In this document: one piece after another, positions 20,893-30,615 of the stretch | Numbering within the stretch: position 1 is the first letter of the stretch | Layout of the letters: each line of letters begins with the position of its first letter | DNA from: Streptococcus oralis | Lineage (GTDB): Bacteria > Bacillota > Bacilli > Lactobacillales > Streptococcaceae | Direction of reading: 5' to 3' | Assembly (NCBI RefSeq): GCF_002386345.1 | Contig: NZ_CP023507.1 | Coordinates: 744,001 to 808,000, forward strand | DNA: 64,000 bases | Made by a program: the position numbers and the translations under genes | The notes under the pieces: generated by a model | Database searches by the model: none | What the model was told of the DNA's origin: nothing | Seen by the model: only the letters and a program-made list of their open reading frames with translations

Positions 20893-20920
20893 AAACAGTG
20901 GGTTTCGACTCACTGTTTTT
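20893..20920 (+). terminator. Intrinsic terminator of metY
   Basis: AAACAGTG and CACTGTTT arms around GGTTTCGACT, followed by TT. Confidence 0.8.
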
Positions 20921-20974
20921 GATTTTCCCTCAGGCATGATATAATGGTTAGAGAAGTCTAGAAAGAGGAAAGAT

Positions 20975-22249
20975 ATGAACGAAATCAAATGTCCAAATTG
21001 TGGGGAAGTCTTTACAGTAAATGAGAGCCAGTATGCAGAACTTTTATCCCAAGTGAGAACAGCTGAGTTTGATAAGGAATTACATGATCGAATGAAGCAG
21101 GAGCTGGCCTTGGCTGAGCAAAAGGCTATGAATGAGCAACAGACTAAACTGGCTCAAAAAGACCAAGAAATTGCGCAACTGCAGAGTCAAATCCAAAACT
21201 TTGATACAGAGAAAGAGTTGGCCAAGAAAGAAGTTGAACAGACAAGTCATCAGGCTTTATTGGCAAAGGACAAGGAAGTACAGGCCTTGGAAAGCCAATT
21301 GGCCACCTTGCGTTTGGAGCATGAAAATCAACTGCAAAAGACCCTTTCAGACTTAGAAAAAGAACGCGATCAGGTCAAAAACCAGCTCCTCTTGCAAGAA
21401 AAGGAAAATGAGTTGTCTTTGGCTTCTGTTAAGCAAAATTACGAAGCCCAGCTTAAGGCAGCTAGTGAACAAGTCGAATTTTACAAGAATTTCAAAGCCC
21501 AACAATCCACAAAAGCTATCGGTGAAAGTTTGGAACAGTATGCAGAGAGTGAGTTTAACAAGGTACGTAGTTTCGCCTTTCCAAATGCCTATTTTGAGAA
21601 GGATAACAAGCTCTCTGCACGTGGTTCTAAGGGGGACTTTATCTTCCGTGATTTTGATGAAAATGGTCTAGAATTCATTTCCATCATGTTTGAAATGAAA
21701 AATGAAGCTGATGGCACAAAAAGTAAACATAAGAATGCCGATTTCTACAAAGAGTTGGATAAGGACAGACGAGAAAAAAACTGTGAGTATGCAGTTTTAG
21801 TAAGTATGCTTGAAGCTGATAACGACTACTTTAACACAGGGATTGTGGATGTCAGTCATGAGTATGAAAAGATGTATGTGGTTCGTCCCCAGTTCTTTAT
21901 CCAGTTGATTGGTCTCTTGCGTAATGCAGCGCTTAATTCCCTAGAATACAAACAAGAATTGGCCTTGGTTCGAGAGCAAAATATCGATATTACACATTTT
22001 GAAGAAGACTTGGATGCCTTCAAAGTAGCTTTTGCCAAAAACTACAACTCTGCTTCGACCAACTTTGGTAAAGCAATCGATGAAATCGACAAGGCCATCA
22101 AACGAATGGAAGAGGTCAAGAAATTCCTAACCACATCCGAAAACCAACTCCGCCTCGCTAATAACAAGTTGGAAGATGTTTCAGTTAAAAAATTGACCCG
22201 AAAAAATCCAACTATGAAAGCGAAGTTTGAAGCGCTGAAGGGCGAGTGA
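20975..22249 (+). CDS. DUF2130 coiled-coil protein
   Basis: A 424-residue protein. The N-terminus carries a CPNCGEVF zinc-finger-like start (two cysteines only). A long coiled coil (about residues 25-180) rich in Lys, Glu and Gln follows, then the DUF2130 domain (about 180-350) with FEMKNEAD, DKDRREKNCEYAVLVS and the YVVRPQFFIQLI segment. DUF2130 is widespread and has no settled function; a nuclease-like fold has been suggested for the family, which I cannot confirm here. It has its own promoter (TGATATAAT) and an AGAGGAAAG site. Confidence 0.82.
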   Translation: MNEIKCPNCGEVFTVNESQYAELLSQVRTAEFDKELHDRMKQELALAEQKAMNEQQTKLAQKDQEIAQLQSQIQNFDTEKELAKKEVEQTSHQALLAKDKEVQALESQLATLRLEHENQLQKTLSDLEKERDQVKNQLLLQEKENELSLASVKQNYEAQLKAASEQVEFYKNFKAQQSTKAIGESLEQYAESEFNKVRSFAFPNAYFEKDNKLSARGSKGDFIFRDFDENGLEFISIMFEMKNEADGTKSKHKNADFYKELDKDRREKNCEYAVLVSMLEADNDYFNTGIVDVSHEYEKMYVVRPQFFIQLIGLLRNAALNSLEYKQELALVREQNIDITHFEEDLDAFKVAFAKNYNSASTNFGKAIDEIDKAIKRMEEVKKFLTTSENQLRLANNKLEDVSVKKLTRKNPTMKAKFEALKGE

Positions 22250-22274
22250 GATTACCTTAAAAACAGGAGTTACT

Positions 22275-23522
22275 ATGAAAAAATCTTTGAAATTCTTGGA
22301 AATTTATATTGCTTATTTACCATTAGTTGTATTTTTTCTTAATCTCCTATATGGTCTTTTAAATATTGAAGGCGTAGGCGATACTGACTCAAGATATAAT
22401 TTATTCTTTGCTATTTTTGGATTTATTCCAACTATATTCGGTTATGGAATTAGTTTTTTGGCTAATCTTTTGGTGGGGATATCTTATGTGCGAAAAGCAA
22501 AAAATGAATCGAAACGCTCCATTGCTTTCCTATTGATTGGAAATATTTTTTTAGCAATTTTTCTGATGTTTTTGCTAAGATTTAAAATGATTGTTTCCTT
22601 TGACTTTATAAAAGATATTGACCTTTGGAGTTTCATTTTTTCATTATTTTTATTTCCGTATTTAGATTGGATTTATCAAAAGGAAGACTATAATCCAAAA
22701 TTAAGTCGTAAGTTACTTATTCTATTTTTGATTGGGATTTTTTCTCCACTTATAGGAAATACAATTCAAACCCACTTTAGAAATAATGCTAAAGTTCAAC
22801 AATTAAAAGAGTTTTATTCTTCTAGGGGAATGAATTATGATGTTGCTCTTAAAAGAGTAGAAATAGATAGTAATGTTTCAGATATTAGTATTTTTGAAGT
22901 ATCGGATAATGGAATGACTATCCAAGTAGGTGCTAAGTACATTCGTCAAAAATTAACACAGGTCAGTTTCATTAATGAGAATTATGGTTTTAAAGAATTC
23001 TTGAGGCTTTCTGCATCAAGCCAAGAAGCTCAGACAGTTCTGAATGATTTTAAATCAGCTGTAGAAAGTGCAATACAAAAGAAAGGATATGATTTAGTAG
23101 TTATTGATGATAAAGAACAGCCATTAGCTAGCCCTGGTTTTAAAATATCAAATTCATATAGGATAACTCCTTTAATAAAAGAAAAGGCTCTTCAAAATCA
23201 AAATTCATTCAGTAAAGAAAAACAAGCTTTTAGAGGATATGCGACTCTTTCTGTTAAAGACTTTATGAAGGAGGGAGCACTTTGCTTGCATTTAACACTT
23301 AGCAAAATCAACCTATTGGAACTAGGAGATATTGATTTTTCAAGCTTTCCAGATGGATATTACAACATAAATGCTGACTACTTTTTGGTTGTTAATGGAA
23401 AATATAAGCAACTTGAAAAGGATGATAATTTTGAATATATTTTACCAATTGAGTCGGGTAAACCATTTTACTCTGAGGATTTATATGATATTAAAAAAAT
23501 TGATTTAAACAATGAGGAATAG
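22275..23522 (+). CDS. AT-rich membrane protein of unknown function
   Basis: A 415-residue protein I do not recognise. The first 175 residues hold five hydrophobic segments (about 7-31, 45-72, 82-100, 105-125 and 147-165). The last 240 residues are soluble, and their sequence from about 175 may form an extracytoplasmic domain. CAGGAG at 22263-22268 supports the start. It begins 25 nt after the DUF2130 gene and ends 27 nt before truB, so it sits inside an otherwise housekeeping run. Its base composition is visibly more AT-rich than both neighbours, which suggests recent gain. Confidence 0.8.
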   Translation: MKKSLKFLEIYIAYLPLVVFFLNLLYGLLNIEGVGDTDSRYNLFFAIFGFIPTIFGYGISFLANLLVGISYVRKAKNESKRSIAFLLIGNIFLAIFLMFLLRFKMIVSFDFIKDIDLWSFIFSLFLFPYLDWIYQKEDYNPKLSRKLLILFLIGIFSPLIGNTIQTHFRNNAKVQQLKEFYSSRGMNYDVALKRVEIDSNVSDISIFEVSDNGMTIQVGAKYIRQKLTQVSFINENYGFKEFLRLSASSQEAQTVLNDFKSAVESAIQKKGYDLVVIDDKEQPLASPGFKISNSYRITPLIKEKALQNQNSFSKEKQAFRGYATLSVKDFMKEGALCLHLTLSKINLLELGDIDFSSFPDGYYNINADYFLVVNGKYKQLEKDDNFEYILPIESGKPFYSEDLYDIKKIDLNNEE

Positions 23523-23549
23523 AAGTGAAAGGGAAATTAGAAACAACAC

Positions 23550-24428
23550 ATGAACGGTATTATCAACTTAAAAAAAGAAGCGGGGATGACCTCGCACGAT
23601 GCGGTTTTTAAGCTGCGCAAGATTTTGGGAACCAAGAAGATTGGTCATGGTGGGACCTTGGATCCAGATGTGGTGGGTGTTTTGCCTATTGCGGTGGGTA
23701 AGGCGACACGCATGGTCGAGTTTATGCAGGATGAGGGTAAGGTCTATGAGGGGGAAATCACTCTTGGTTATTCAACGACGACTGAGGATGCCAGCGGAGA
23801 AGTGGTCGCAGAGACACCCGTTTTGTCTCCCTTGGATGAAACCATTGTCGATGAAGCGATTGCGAGTCTGACCGGACCTATTACCCAGATTCCGCCTATG
23901 TATTCGGCTGTCAAGGTTAATGGTCGCAAGCTCTATGAGTATGCGCGTGCTGGTCAGGAAGTGGAGCGTCCAGAACGTCAGGTGACTATTTATCAATTTG
24001 AGCGGACTAGTTCGATTTCTTATGAAGATCAGCTTGCACGATTTACTTTTCGTGTAAAATGCAGTAAGGGAACTTATATCCGTACCTTATCGGTTGACTT
24101 GGGAGAGAAGCTTGGTTATGTGGCCCATATGTCCCATCTGACACGGACTAGTGCTGCAGGGTTACAACTGGAGGATGCTCTTACCTTGGACGAAATTGCT
24201 GAAAAAGTGGAGGCTGGTCAACTGGACTTTCTCCATCCTCTTGAAATTGGAACGGGGGATCTTGTCAAAGTTTTCCTAAGTCCTGAAGAGGCTACAGAAG
24301 TGCGCTTTGGTCGTTTTATCAAGCTAGACCAAACGGACCAAGAATTAGCTGCCTTTGAGGGAGATACATTGCTAGCCATTCTAGAAAAAAGGGGCAATCT
24401 CTACAAGCCAAGAAAGGTTTTTGGCTAG
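23550..24428 (+). CDS. truB: tRNA pseudouridine(55) synthase TruB
   Basis: TruB makes pseudouridine at position 55 in the T-loop of tRNAs. The 292-residue protein has the catalytic aspartate in [17 protein letters not shown], the [16 protein letters not shown] motif and the [15 protein letters not shown] segment ([17 protein letters not shown]). No strong ribosome binding site precedes the ATG (AAAGGGAAA lies about 20 nt upstream). The start [17 protein letters not shown] matches the family. Confidence 0.95.
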   Translation: MNGIINLKKEAGMTSHDAVFKLRKILGTKKIGHGGTLDPDVVGVLPIAVGKATRMVEFMQDEGKVYEGEITLGYSTTTEDASGEVVAETPVLSPLDETIVDEAIASLTGPITQIPPMYSAVKVNGRKLYEYARAGQEVERPERQVTIYQFERTSSISYEDQLARFTFRVKCSKGTYIRTLSVDLGEKLGYVAHMSHLTRTSAAGLQLEDALTLDEIAEKVEAGQLDFLHPLEIGTGDLVKVFLSPEEATEVRFGRFIKLDQTDQELAAFEGDTLLAILEKRGNLYKPRKVFG

Positions 24429-24469
24429 TCTAACTGGAGTGTGGGGATGGATTTGTTTCCCCTAGACTA
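24426..24469 (+). repeat. Bulged inverted repeat after truB
   Basis: TAGTCTA (24426-24432) pairs with TAGACTA (24463-24469), and inside it GGGGA (24443-24447) pairs with TCCCC (24458-24462). The result is a 12-bp stem with one 10-nt bulge. There is no T-run, so it is not a standard terminator. Confidence 0.55.
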
Positions 24470-24539
24470 TCCAAATCAGACTATAAATTTTGCAAAAAAT
24501 GTGATAGAATAGACGACGGATAAAAAAACGGAGGATAGC

Positions 24540-25178
24540 ATGCAAAATAGACCAATCATTATCGGAGTGACAGGTGGTTCTGGTGGAGGAAAAACAAGTG
24601 TTTCAAGAGCCATTTTATCGCACTTTCCTGATGAAAAGATTTCCATGATTGAGCATGATTCATACTACAAGGATCAGTCTCACTTGACCTTTGAAGAGCG
24701 TGTCAAAACCAATTACGACCATCCATTTGCCTTTGATACAGACCTGATGATCGAGCAGATTAAGGAATTGTTGGCAGGGCGCCCAGTGGACATCCCGACT
24801 TATGACTATACAGAACATACACGGAGTAGCAAGACCTATCGTCAGGAGCCTCAGGATGTCTTTATCGTTGAGGGGATTTTGGTCTTGGAGGACAAGCGTC
24901 TGCGCGATTTGATGGATATCAAGATTTTTGTGGATACAGATGATGATGTGCGTATTATTCGTCGGATCAAGCGTGATATGGAAGAGCGTGGCCGTAGTCT
25001 GGATAGCGTGATTGACCAATATCTAGGTGTGGTCAAACCTATGTACCACCAGTTCATTGAGCCGACCAAGCGTTATGCCGATATCGTCATTCCTGAAGGG
25101 GTCAGCAATACTGTTGCTATCGACCTTTTGACCACCAAAATTGCAAAGATTTTGGAAGAAGCACGAAACAGCAAATAA
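24540..25178 (+). CDS. udk: Uridine kinase
   Basis: This enzyme phosphorylates uridine and cytidine to UMP and CMP in pyrimidine salvage. The 212-residue protein has the P-loop [13 protein letters not shown] at its N-terminus, the HDSYYKDQ substrate motif, YDHPFAFD and the [12 protein letters not shown] lid. ACGGAGGA is a strong ribosome binding site. TGATAGAAT upstream is the likely -10. Confidence 0.95.
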   Translation: MQNRPIIIGVTGGSGGGKTSVSRAILSHFPDEKISMIEHDSYYKDQSHLTFEERVKTNYDHPFAFDTDLMIEQIKELLAGRPVDIPTYDYTEHTRSSKTYRQEPQDVFIVEGILVLEDKRLRDLMDIKIFVDTDDDVRIIRRIKRDMEERGRSLDSVIDQYLGVVKPMYHQFIEPTKRYADIVIPEGVSNTVAIDLLTTKIAKILEEARNSK

Positions 25179-25185
25179 TCAGATG

Positions 25186-25207
25186 AGGAGGCAATGCCTC
25201 CTTTTTC
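25186..25207 (+). terminator. Intrinsic terminator of udk
   Basis: AGGAGGC-AAT-GCCTCCT followed by TTTTC. Confidence 0.88.
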
Positions 25208-25257
25208 TATTTTTCCTTTGGTTTCAGTATGCAAAAGGAGATTTTTAATCATCTTTT

Positions 25258-25266
25258 TGGTATAAT
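25258..25266 (+). promoter_or_regulatory. Promoter -10 of the xseA operon
   Basis: TGGTATAAT (TATAAT at 25261-25266), an extended -10 that ends 7 nt before the ATG of a 7-codon mini-ORF. Confidence 0.75.
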
Positions 25267-25273
25267 AATACCC

Positions 25274-25297
25274 ATGGAAAAGCAAGAAAATGAATAG
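25274..25297 (+). CDS. 7-codon leaderless mini-ORF before xseA
   Basis: ATG at 25274 opens MEKQENE followed by TAG at 25295-25297. The ATG is at the predicted transcript start (7 nt after the -10) and has no Shine-Dalgarno. The stop lies 9 nt before the xseA ATG at 25307, and it overlaps the xseA ribosome binding region (TAGGTGG). It could couple translation to xseA, or be chance. Confidence 0.4.
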   Translation: MEKQENE

Positions 25298-25306
25298 TAG
25301 GTGGAG

Positions 25307-26647
25307 ATGGAAAAGTATTTATCGGTAACAACTTTGACCAAGTATCTGAAAATGAAATTCGATAAAGACCCTTACTTGGAACGGGTCTATTTAACTGGTC
25401 AAGTTTCCAACTTTCGTAAACGACCTACTCACCAATATTTCTCCTTAAAAGATGACCATGCAGTTATTCAAGCGACCATATGGTCAGGGATCTATCAGAA
25501 ATTAGGTTTCGACCTCGAAGAGGGAATGAAGATCAATGTAATTGGGCGTGTGCAGGTTTATGAACCCAGTGGGAGCTACTCTATCATCATTGAAAAGGCT
25601 GAGCCTGATGGAGTTGGTGCGCTTGCGATTCAGTTTGAACAACTCAAGAAGAAACTGACAGAAGAAGGCCTGTTTCAAGAACGTTTCAAGCAACCTCTTC
25701 CCCAATTTTCTAAGCGAATTGGTGTGGTAACCAGTCGCAGTGGAGCTGTTATTCGAGATATTATCACGACCGTCAGCAGGCGATTTCCAGGTGTCGATAT
25801 TCTTCTCTATCCGACCAAGGTTCAAGGTGATGGAGCGGCAGAAGAAATTGCTCGAAATATTGCGCGTGCTAATCAACGGGACGATTTGGATTTGCTGATT
25901 ATTGGTCGTGGTGGGGGTTCCATCGAGGATCTCTGGGCCTTTAACGAAGAAATTGTGGTACGAGCCATTTTTGAATCTCGTTTGCCAGTTATTTCTAGTG
26001 TTGGGCATGAGACAGATGTGACCTTGGCGGATTTTGTAGCGGATCGTCGGGCGGCGACACCAACAGCTGCAGCTGAACTGGCAACACCTGTAACCAAGTT
26101 GGATCTTCTGACTCATTTGCAAAATCAAGAAAAGCGGATGGCGACAGCAGTTCAGAATGTACTGTCAAAGAAAAAAGAAGCTCTGAAAAAATGCAGTCAG
26201 TCAGTCATCTTTAGACAGCCAGAGCGCTTGTATGATGGTTATTTACAACGCTTGGACCAACTGCAACTGCGCTTAAAACAAAGTTTGAGAACACGGATTT
26301 CTGATAATAAACAGCTAGTCCAAGCAAGGACGCATCAACTGGTACAATTATCACCTGTGACCAAAATCCAACGCTATCAGGACCGGCTTGGTCAGTTAGA
26401 CAAGCTTCTACGCAGCCAAATGGCGCTGGTTTATGATGCCAAGGTTGCTGAGGTGAAAAGACTTTCAGAAGCCTTACTGATGTTGGATACCAGTCGAATC
26501 GTGGCGCGTGGTTATGCAATTGTCAAAAAAGAAGAGTCAGTTATCGATTCGGTTGAGATGTTGAATAAAAAAGACCAAGTGACGCTTTTGATGCGAGATG
26601 GTCAAGTAGAATTAGAGGTGAAAGATGTCAAAACAAAAGAAATTTGA
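25307..26647 (+). CDS. xseA: Exodeoxyribonuclease VII large subunit
   Basis: XseA with XseB forms the single-strand-specific exonuclease VII. The 446-residue protein has an N-terminal OB fold (about residues 1-100, [18 protein letters not shown]). The catalytic domain contains [26 protein letters not shown] and [23 protein letters not shown] in pieces. The C-terminus is coiled. The ATG at 25307 gives MEKYLSV, the remembered pneumococcal start; a GTG at 25301 is an alternative adding two residues. Its end overlaps xseB by 23 nt. Confidence 0.94.
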   Translation: MEKYLSVTTLTKYLKMKFDKDPYLERVYLTGQVSNFRKRPTHQYFSLKDDHAVIQATIWSGIYQKLGFDLEEGMKINVIGRVQVYEPSGSYSIIIEKAEPDGVGALAIQFEQLKKKLTEEGLFQERFKQPLPQFSKRIGVVTSRSGAVIRDIITTVSRRFPGVDILLYPTKVQGDGAAEEIARNIARANQRDDLDLLIIGRGGGSIEDLWAFNEEIVVRAIFESRLPVISSVGHETDVTLADFVADRRAATPTAAAELATPVTKLDLLTHLQNQEKRMATAVQNVLSKKKEALKKCSQSVIFRQPERLYDGYLQRLDQLQLRLKQSLRTRISDNKQLVQARTHQLVQLSPVTKIQRYQDRLGQLDKLLRSQMALVYDAKVAEVKRLSEALLMLDTSRIVARGYAIVKKEESVIDSVEMLNKKDQVTLLMRDGQVELEVKDVKTKEI

Positions 26648-26837
26648 GGAAAATCTAACAGAACTGGAGACCATTGTCCAAAGTTTAGAAAATGGTGAAA
26701 TTGCTTTAGAAGATGCGATTGCTGCCTTTCAAAAGGGCATGGTCTTGTCAAAAGAGCTCCAAGCGACGCTGGACAAGGCTGAAAAAACCTTGGTCAAGGT
26801 CATGCAAGAAGACGGAACAGAAAGTGATTTTGAATGA
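26625..26837 (+). CDS. xseB: Exodeoxyribonuclease VII small subunit
   Basis: The 70-residue helical XseB binds the coiled arms of XseA. The [26 protein letters not shown] region (in segments) is the family signature. GAGGTGAAAG precedes the ATG. It overlaps xseA by 23 nt and ispA by 4 nt, so it is tightly coupled. Confidence 0.94.
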   Translation: MSKQKKFEENLTELETIVQSLENGEIALEDAIAAFQKGMVLSKELQATLDKAEKTLVKVMQEDGTESDFE

Positions 26838-27709
26838 AGAAGCAAGAAAAATTAGCTCTTGTCGAGTCTGCTTTGGAAAATTTTTATGGAGACCAGCAGT
26901 TTGCCTCTAGTTTGCGAGAGTCCGTTCTCTATTCCATTCATGCTGGTGGCAAGCGTATTCGACCTTTTCTCTTGCTAGAAGTTCTGGAAGCCTTGCAAGT
27001 CGCTATTAGACCAGCTCATGCGCAGGTAGCCGCGGCCTTGGAAATGATTCATACAGGGAGCTTGATTCACGATGATCTTCCTGCCATGGATGATGACGAT
27101 TACCGTCGGGGGCGCTTGACAAATCACAAGAAATTTGGCGAAGCGATGGCAATATTGGCAGGTGATGCCTTGTTCCTAGATCCCTATGCCTTAATAGCGC
27201 AGGCGGATTTGCCAAGTCAGATCAAGGTGGACCTGATTGCCAACTTATCCCTTGCTTCAGGAAGTCTAGGCATGGTAGCAGGTCAGGTTTTAGATATGGA
27301 AGGCGAACACCAGCACTTGTCCTTGGAAGAACTCCAGACCATTCATGCCAATAAAACTGGAAAATTACTAGCCTATCCTTTCCAAGCCGCCGCTATCATA
27401 GCAGAATTAGCGCCAGAAATCCAAGCAAAATTGAAAGCGGTTGGTGAATTGATTGGACTGGCCTTTCAAGTTCGTGATGATGTGCTGGATGTGACCGCTA
27501 GTTTTGAGGAAATCGGCAAGACTCCACAAAAGGATTTGCAGGCAGAAAAGTCAACCTATCCTGCCTTGTTAGGCTTGGAGGAGGCGACTGCCTTTTGTAA
27601 CCAAACTTTGGATCAAGCCGAGGCTAAATTAGAAGAAATTGCCCAGCAAGTTCCCTTTGAAACAGAATCGATTGTGAAAGTAGTAGAAAGTTTGAGAATC
27701 AATGGCTAA
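26834..27709 (+). CDS. ispA: Polyprenyl (farnesyl) diphosphate synthase
   Basis: This prenyltransferase condenses IPP with DMAPP/GPP to farnesyl-type diphosphates for undecaprenyl and quinone-type precursors. The 291-residue protein has the first aspartate motif [14 protein letters not shown], the GKRIRP motif and the second aspartate motif DDVLD. The family chain length (farnesyl versus geranylgeranyl) is not certain from sequence. It is coupled to xseB (4-nt overlap) and tlyA (8-nt overlap). Confidence 0.92.
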   Translation: MKKQEKLALVESALENFYGDQQFASSLRESVLYSIHAGGKRIRPFLLLEVLEALQVAIRPAHAQVAAALEMIHTGSLIHDDLPAMDDDDYRRGRLTNHKKFGEAMAILAGDALFLDPYALIAQADLPSQIKVDLIANLSLASGSLGMVAGQVLDMEGEHQHLSLEELQTIHANKTGKLLAYPFQAAAIIAELAPEIQAKLKAVGELIGLAFQVRDDVLDVTASFEEIGKTPQKDLQAEKSTYPALLGLEEATAFCNQTLDQAEAKLEEIAQQVPFETESIVKVVESLRING

Positions 27710-28517
27710 GGAAAGAGTGGATGTACTAGCTTATAAACAGGGCTTGTTTGAAACGCGAGAACAGGCCAAGCGCGGTGTCATGGCTGGACTAGTCGTAGCA
27801 GTCCTTAATGGAGAACGCTTTGACAAGCCAGGAGAGAAAATTCCAGATGATACTGAGCTAAAACTCAAGGGTGAAAAACTCAAGTATGTCAGTCGAGGTG
27901 GTCTAAAACTAGAGAAGGCCTTGCAGGTCTTTGATTTGTCAGTCGAGGGAGCAACCACGATTGATATTGGGGCTTCCACTGGGGGATTTACTGACGTCAT
28001 GTTGCAAAATGGTGCTGAGTTAGTCTTTGCAGTCGATGTTGGCACCAATCAGTTGGCTTGGAAATTGCGCCAAGACCCTCGGGTTGTCAGCATGGAGCAG
28101 TTTAATTTTCGTTATGCTGAAAAGACTGATTTTGAGCAGGAACCGAGCTTTGCCAGTATTGATGTGAGTTTTATTTCCCTCAGTCTGATTTTGCCTGCTT
28201 TGCACCGCGTCTTGGCTGATCAAGGTCAAATTGTAGCTCTGGTTAAGCCCCAGTTTGAAGCAGGTCGTGAGCAGATTGGGAAAAATGGGATTATTCGTGA
28301 TGCCAAGGTTCATCAGAATGTCCTTGAATCTGTCACAGCTATGGCAGTTGAGCAAGGTTTTTCAGTGCTTGGATTAGACTATTCACCAATCCAAGGTGGA
28401 CATGGAAACATCGAATTTCTGGCATATTTGAAAAAGGAAGAGGGAGCAAGTAACCAAGTTGCTCCTGAAATAGAAAAAGTTGTAGAGAGAGCACATAGAG
28501 AATTTAAAGATGAATAA
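27702..28517 (+). CDS. tlyA: TlyA-type rRNA 2'-O-methyltransferase
   Basis: TlyA family proteins methylate rRNA riboses and were formerly called hemolysin A. The 271-residue protein has an N-terminal S4 RNA-binding domain (about residues 5-65). An FtsJ-like methyltransferase follows with the SAM motif TIDIGASTGGFTDVMLQNGA (in part), then DVSFISL and LVKPQFEAGR. No secretion signal is present, which argues against a toxin role. It overlaps ispA and argR by 8 nt each. Confidence 0.9.
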   Translation: MAKERVDVLAYKQGLFETREQAKRGVMAGLVVAVLNGERFDKPGEKIPDDTELKLKGEKLKYVSRGGLKLEKALQVFDLSVEGATTIDIGASTGGFTDVMLQNGAELVFAVDVGTNQLAWKLRQDPRVVSMEQFNFRYAEKTDFEQEPSFASIDVSFISLSLILPALHRVLADQGQIVALVKPQFEAGREQIGKNGIIRDAKVHQNVLESVTAMAVEQGFSVLGLDYSPIQGGHGNIEFLAYLKKEEGASNQVAPEIEKVVERAHREFKDE

Positions 28518-28941
28518 AAAAGAGAGACTTGAAAAAATTAGAAGATTTGTTACGGATTATCAAATCGGTACTCAGGAAGAAATCGTTGAGCATTTGAAGG
28601 AAGCAGGTATTTCTGCTACGCAAGCCACTGTCTCAAGGGACATCAAAGAGCTTGGTATTGTTAAAATTCCTTTGAAGAATAACACCTATATCTATGAGTT
28701 GCCAAAATCAATCGTCAAAAGTTTGCAGTTGGCTGAGGACAATATTGTGAGTTCTGAGTTAATGGGAAATATGATCAACCTTGCTGTCATTCCTGGAAAT
28801 ACTATTTTTGTGAAGAGTCAGTTGGTTGAAGCATTTTCTGAACAGATTTTTAGCTGTCTAGCTGATGATGATTCTATCTTAATTGTAGCTAGAACAGCAG
28901 AGGCAGCTGAAGAAATTGTTGAACAAGTCAAAAAATGGTAG
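28510..28941 (+). CDS. argR: Arginine repressor ArgR/AhrC family
   Basis: This is an arginine-responsive transcription factor. The 143-residue length is typical. The N-terminal winged helix (QEEIVEHLKEAGISATQATVSRDIKELG, in segments) and the C-terminal hexamer domain are both present. The usual GTxAGDDT-like arginine-binding motif appears as SCLADDDSILIVAR. Streptococci often carry several paralogues; this copy has the conserved position before recN. Its targets cannot be read from the window. Confidence 0.9.
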   Translation: MNKKERLEKIRRFVTDYQIGTQEEIVEHLKEAGISATQATVSRDIKELGIVKIPLKNNTYIYELPKSIVKSLQLAEDNIVSSELMGNMINLAVIPGNTIFVKSQLVEAFSEQIFSCLADDDSILIVARTAEAAEEIVEQVKKW

Positions 28942-28947
28942 GTCAGT

Positions 28948-30615
28948 ATGTTACTTGAAATTTCGATAAAAAACTTTGCCATTATTGAGGCGATTTCACT
29001 CAATTTTGAAAAGGGTATGACTGTTTTGACCGGGGAAACGGGTGCTGGAAAGTCTATCATTATCGACGCTATGAATCTCATGTTGGGGGCTCGTGCAACG
29101 ACAGACGTTATTCGTCACGGTGCGCCAAAAGCAGAGATTGAGGGGCTTTTCTCAGTTGAAAATAGTCGCCTTTTACAGGAACTTTTTGATGAGCAAGGTT
29201 TGGAAATGGGTGATGAAATTATCATCCGGCGTGAAATTTTGCAAAACGGTCGTAGTGTTAGTCGCGTGAATGGCCAGATGGTCAATCTTTCTGTCTTGCG
29301 TGCTATTGGGCAACACCTTGTGGATATCCATGGTCAGCATGACCAAGAGGAGTTAATGCGTCCTCAACTGCACATCCAGATGTTGGATGAGTTTGGTGAT
29401 ACTGTGTTCTTGGACTTGAAGGAGACCTATCAGACGAGCTTTGATGCCTATCGCAAAATGCGCAAGCAGGTTTTGGAAGTCAAGAAAAACCAGCAGGAAC
29501 ATAAGGCTCGTATTGAGATGTTGGAATTTCAAATGGCAGAGATTGAGGCAGCGAACTTACAGGCTGGTGAAGACTTGGCTCTCAACCAAGAACGAGATAA
29601 ACTCCTCAATCATAAGAATATTGCGGATACGCTAACCAATGCCTACAGTATGTTGGACAATGAGGAATTCTCCAGTCTTGCTAATGTCCGTTCAGCTATG
29701 AATGACATGGAAAGTGTCGAAGAATTTGACCCTGAATACCGTGAAATTTCAAGTTCTCTGTCTGAGACCTACTATGTTTTAGAAGATATTACAAAGCGTT
29801 TGGAAGATATTATTGAGGACTTAGATTTTGATGGCAATCGCCTCATGCAGGTTGAGAATCGCTTAGACCTTATAAATACTATTACCCGCAAGTACGGTGG
29901 GACTGTGGACGATGTCCTGCTTTATTTTGCCAAGATTACGGATGAGTACAATCTCTTGACTGGAAATAATCTTTCTTCTGAAGACATGGAAGCAGAGCTC
30001 AAGAAATTGGAAGTTAATCTTGTCGACTTGGCAGGTCAGCTTGCATCTGCTCGTCATGATTTGGCTCAGCAGCTTGAGGCAGAGATTAAACAAGAACTGC
30101 AAGACCTCTATATGGAGAAGGCACAATTTCAGGTTCGCTTTAGCAAGGGCAAATTTAGTCGTGAGGGGAATGAAACGGTCGAGTTTTACATTTCCACCAA
30201 CCCAGGTGAGGACTTTAAGCCTTTGGTCAAAGTTGCATCTGGTGGGGAATTATCCCGCCTCATGCTAGCTATTAAATCCGCCTTTTCTCGTAAGGAAGGT
30301 AAGACCAGTATTGTCTTTGATGAGGTGGATACGGGAGTTTCAGGTCGTGTAGCCCAGGCTATTGCTCAAAAGATTCATAAGATTGGCCAGCATGGTCAGG
30401 TTCTTGCTATCTCTCACCTTCCACAAGTGATTGCCATCGCGGATTATCAATTCTTTATTGAGAAGATTAGTGATGAGCATTCTACGGTGTCGACGGTTCG
30501 TCTCTTGACTATAGAAGAGCGAGTAGAGGAAGTAGCTAAGATGTTGGCTGGGGAAAATGTAACTGAAGCTGCCCTTACCCAAGCCAGAGAATTATTGCAA
30601 ACGAGGATGAAATAA
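28948..30615 (+). CDS. recN: DNA repair protein RecN
   Basis: RecN is an SMC-like ATPase for double-strand break repair. The 555-residue protein has Walker A GETGAGKSI near residue 30. A central coiled coil (about 150-370) is followed by the signature VASGGELSRLMLAIK and Walker B IVFDEVDTGVSG. GGTAGGT precedes the ATG. It is 6 nt after argR and directly adjoins the next gene. Confidence 0.95.
   Translation: MLLEISIKNFAIIEAISLNFEKGMTVLTGETGAGKSIIIDAMNLMLGARATTDVIRHGAPKAEIEGLFSVENSRLLQELFDEQGLEMGDEIIIRREILQNGRSVSRVNGQMVNLSVLRAIGQHLVDIHGQHDQEELMRPQLHIQMLDEFGDTVFLDLKETYQTSFDAYRKMRKQVLEVKKNQQEHKARIEMLEFQMAEIEAANLQAGEDLALNQERDKLLNHKNIADTLTNAYSMLDNEEFSSLANVRSAMNDMESVEEFDPEYREISSSLSETYYVLEDITKRLEDIIEDLDFDGNRLMQVENRLDLINTITRKYGGTVDDVLLYFAKITDEYNLLTGNNLSSEDMEAELKKLEVNLVDLAGQLASARHDLAQQLEAEIKQELQDLYMEKAQFQVRFSKGKFSREGNETVEFYISTNPGEDFKPLVKVASGGELSRLMLAIKSAFSRKEGKTSIVFDEVDTGVSGRVAQAIAQKIHKIGQHGQVLAISHLPQVIAIADYQFFIEKISDEHSTVSTVRLLTIEERVEEVAKMLAGENVTEAALTQARELLQTRMK

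Noticed and set aside
25502..26128. A 208-codon minus-strand frame opposite xseA
   Set aside because: It lies entirely over the conserved xseA coding sequence, with no ribosome binding site or recognisable domain.
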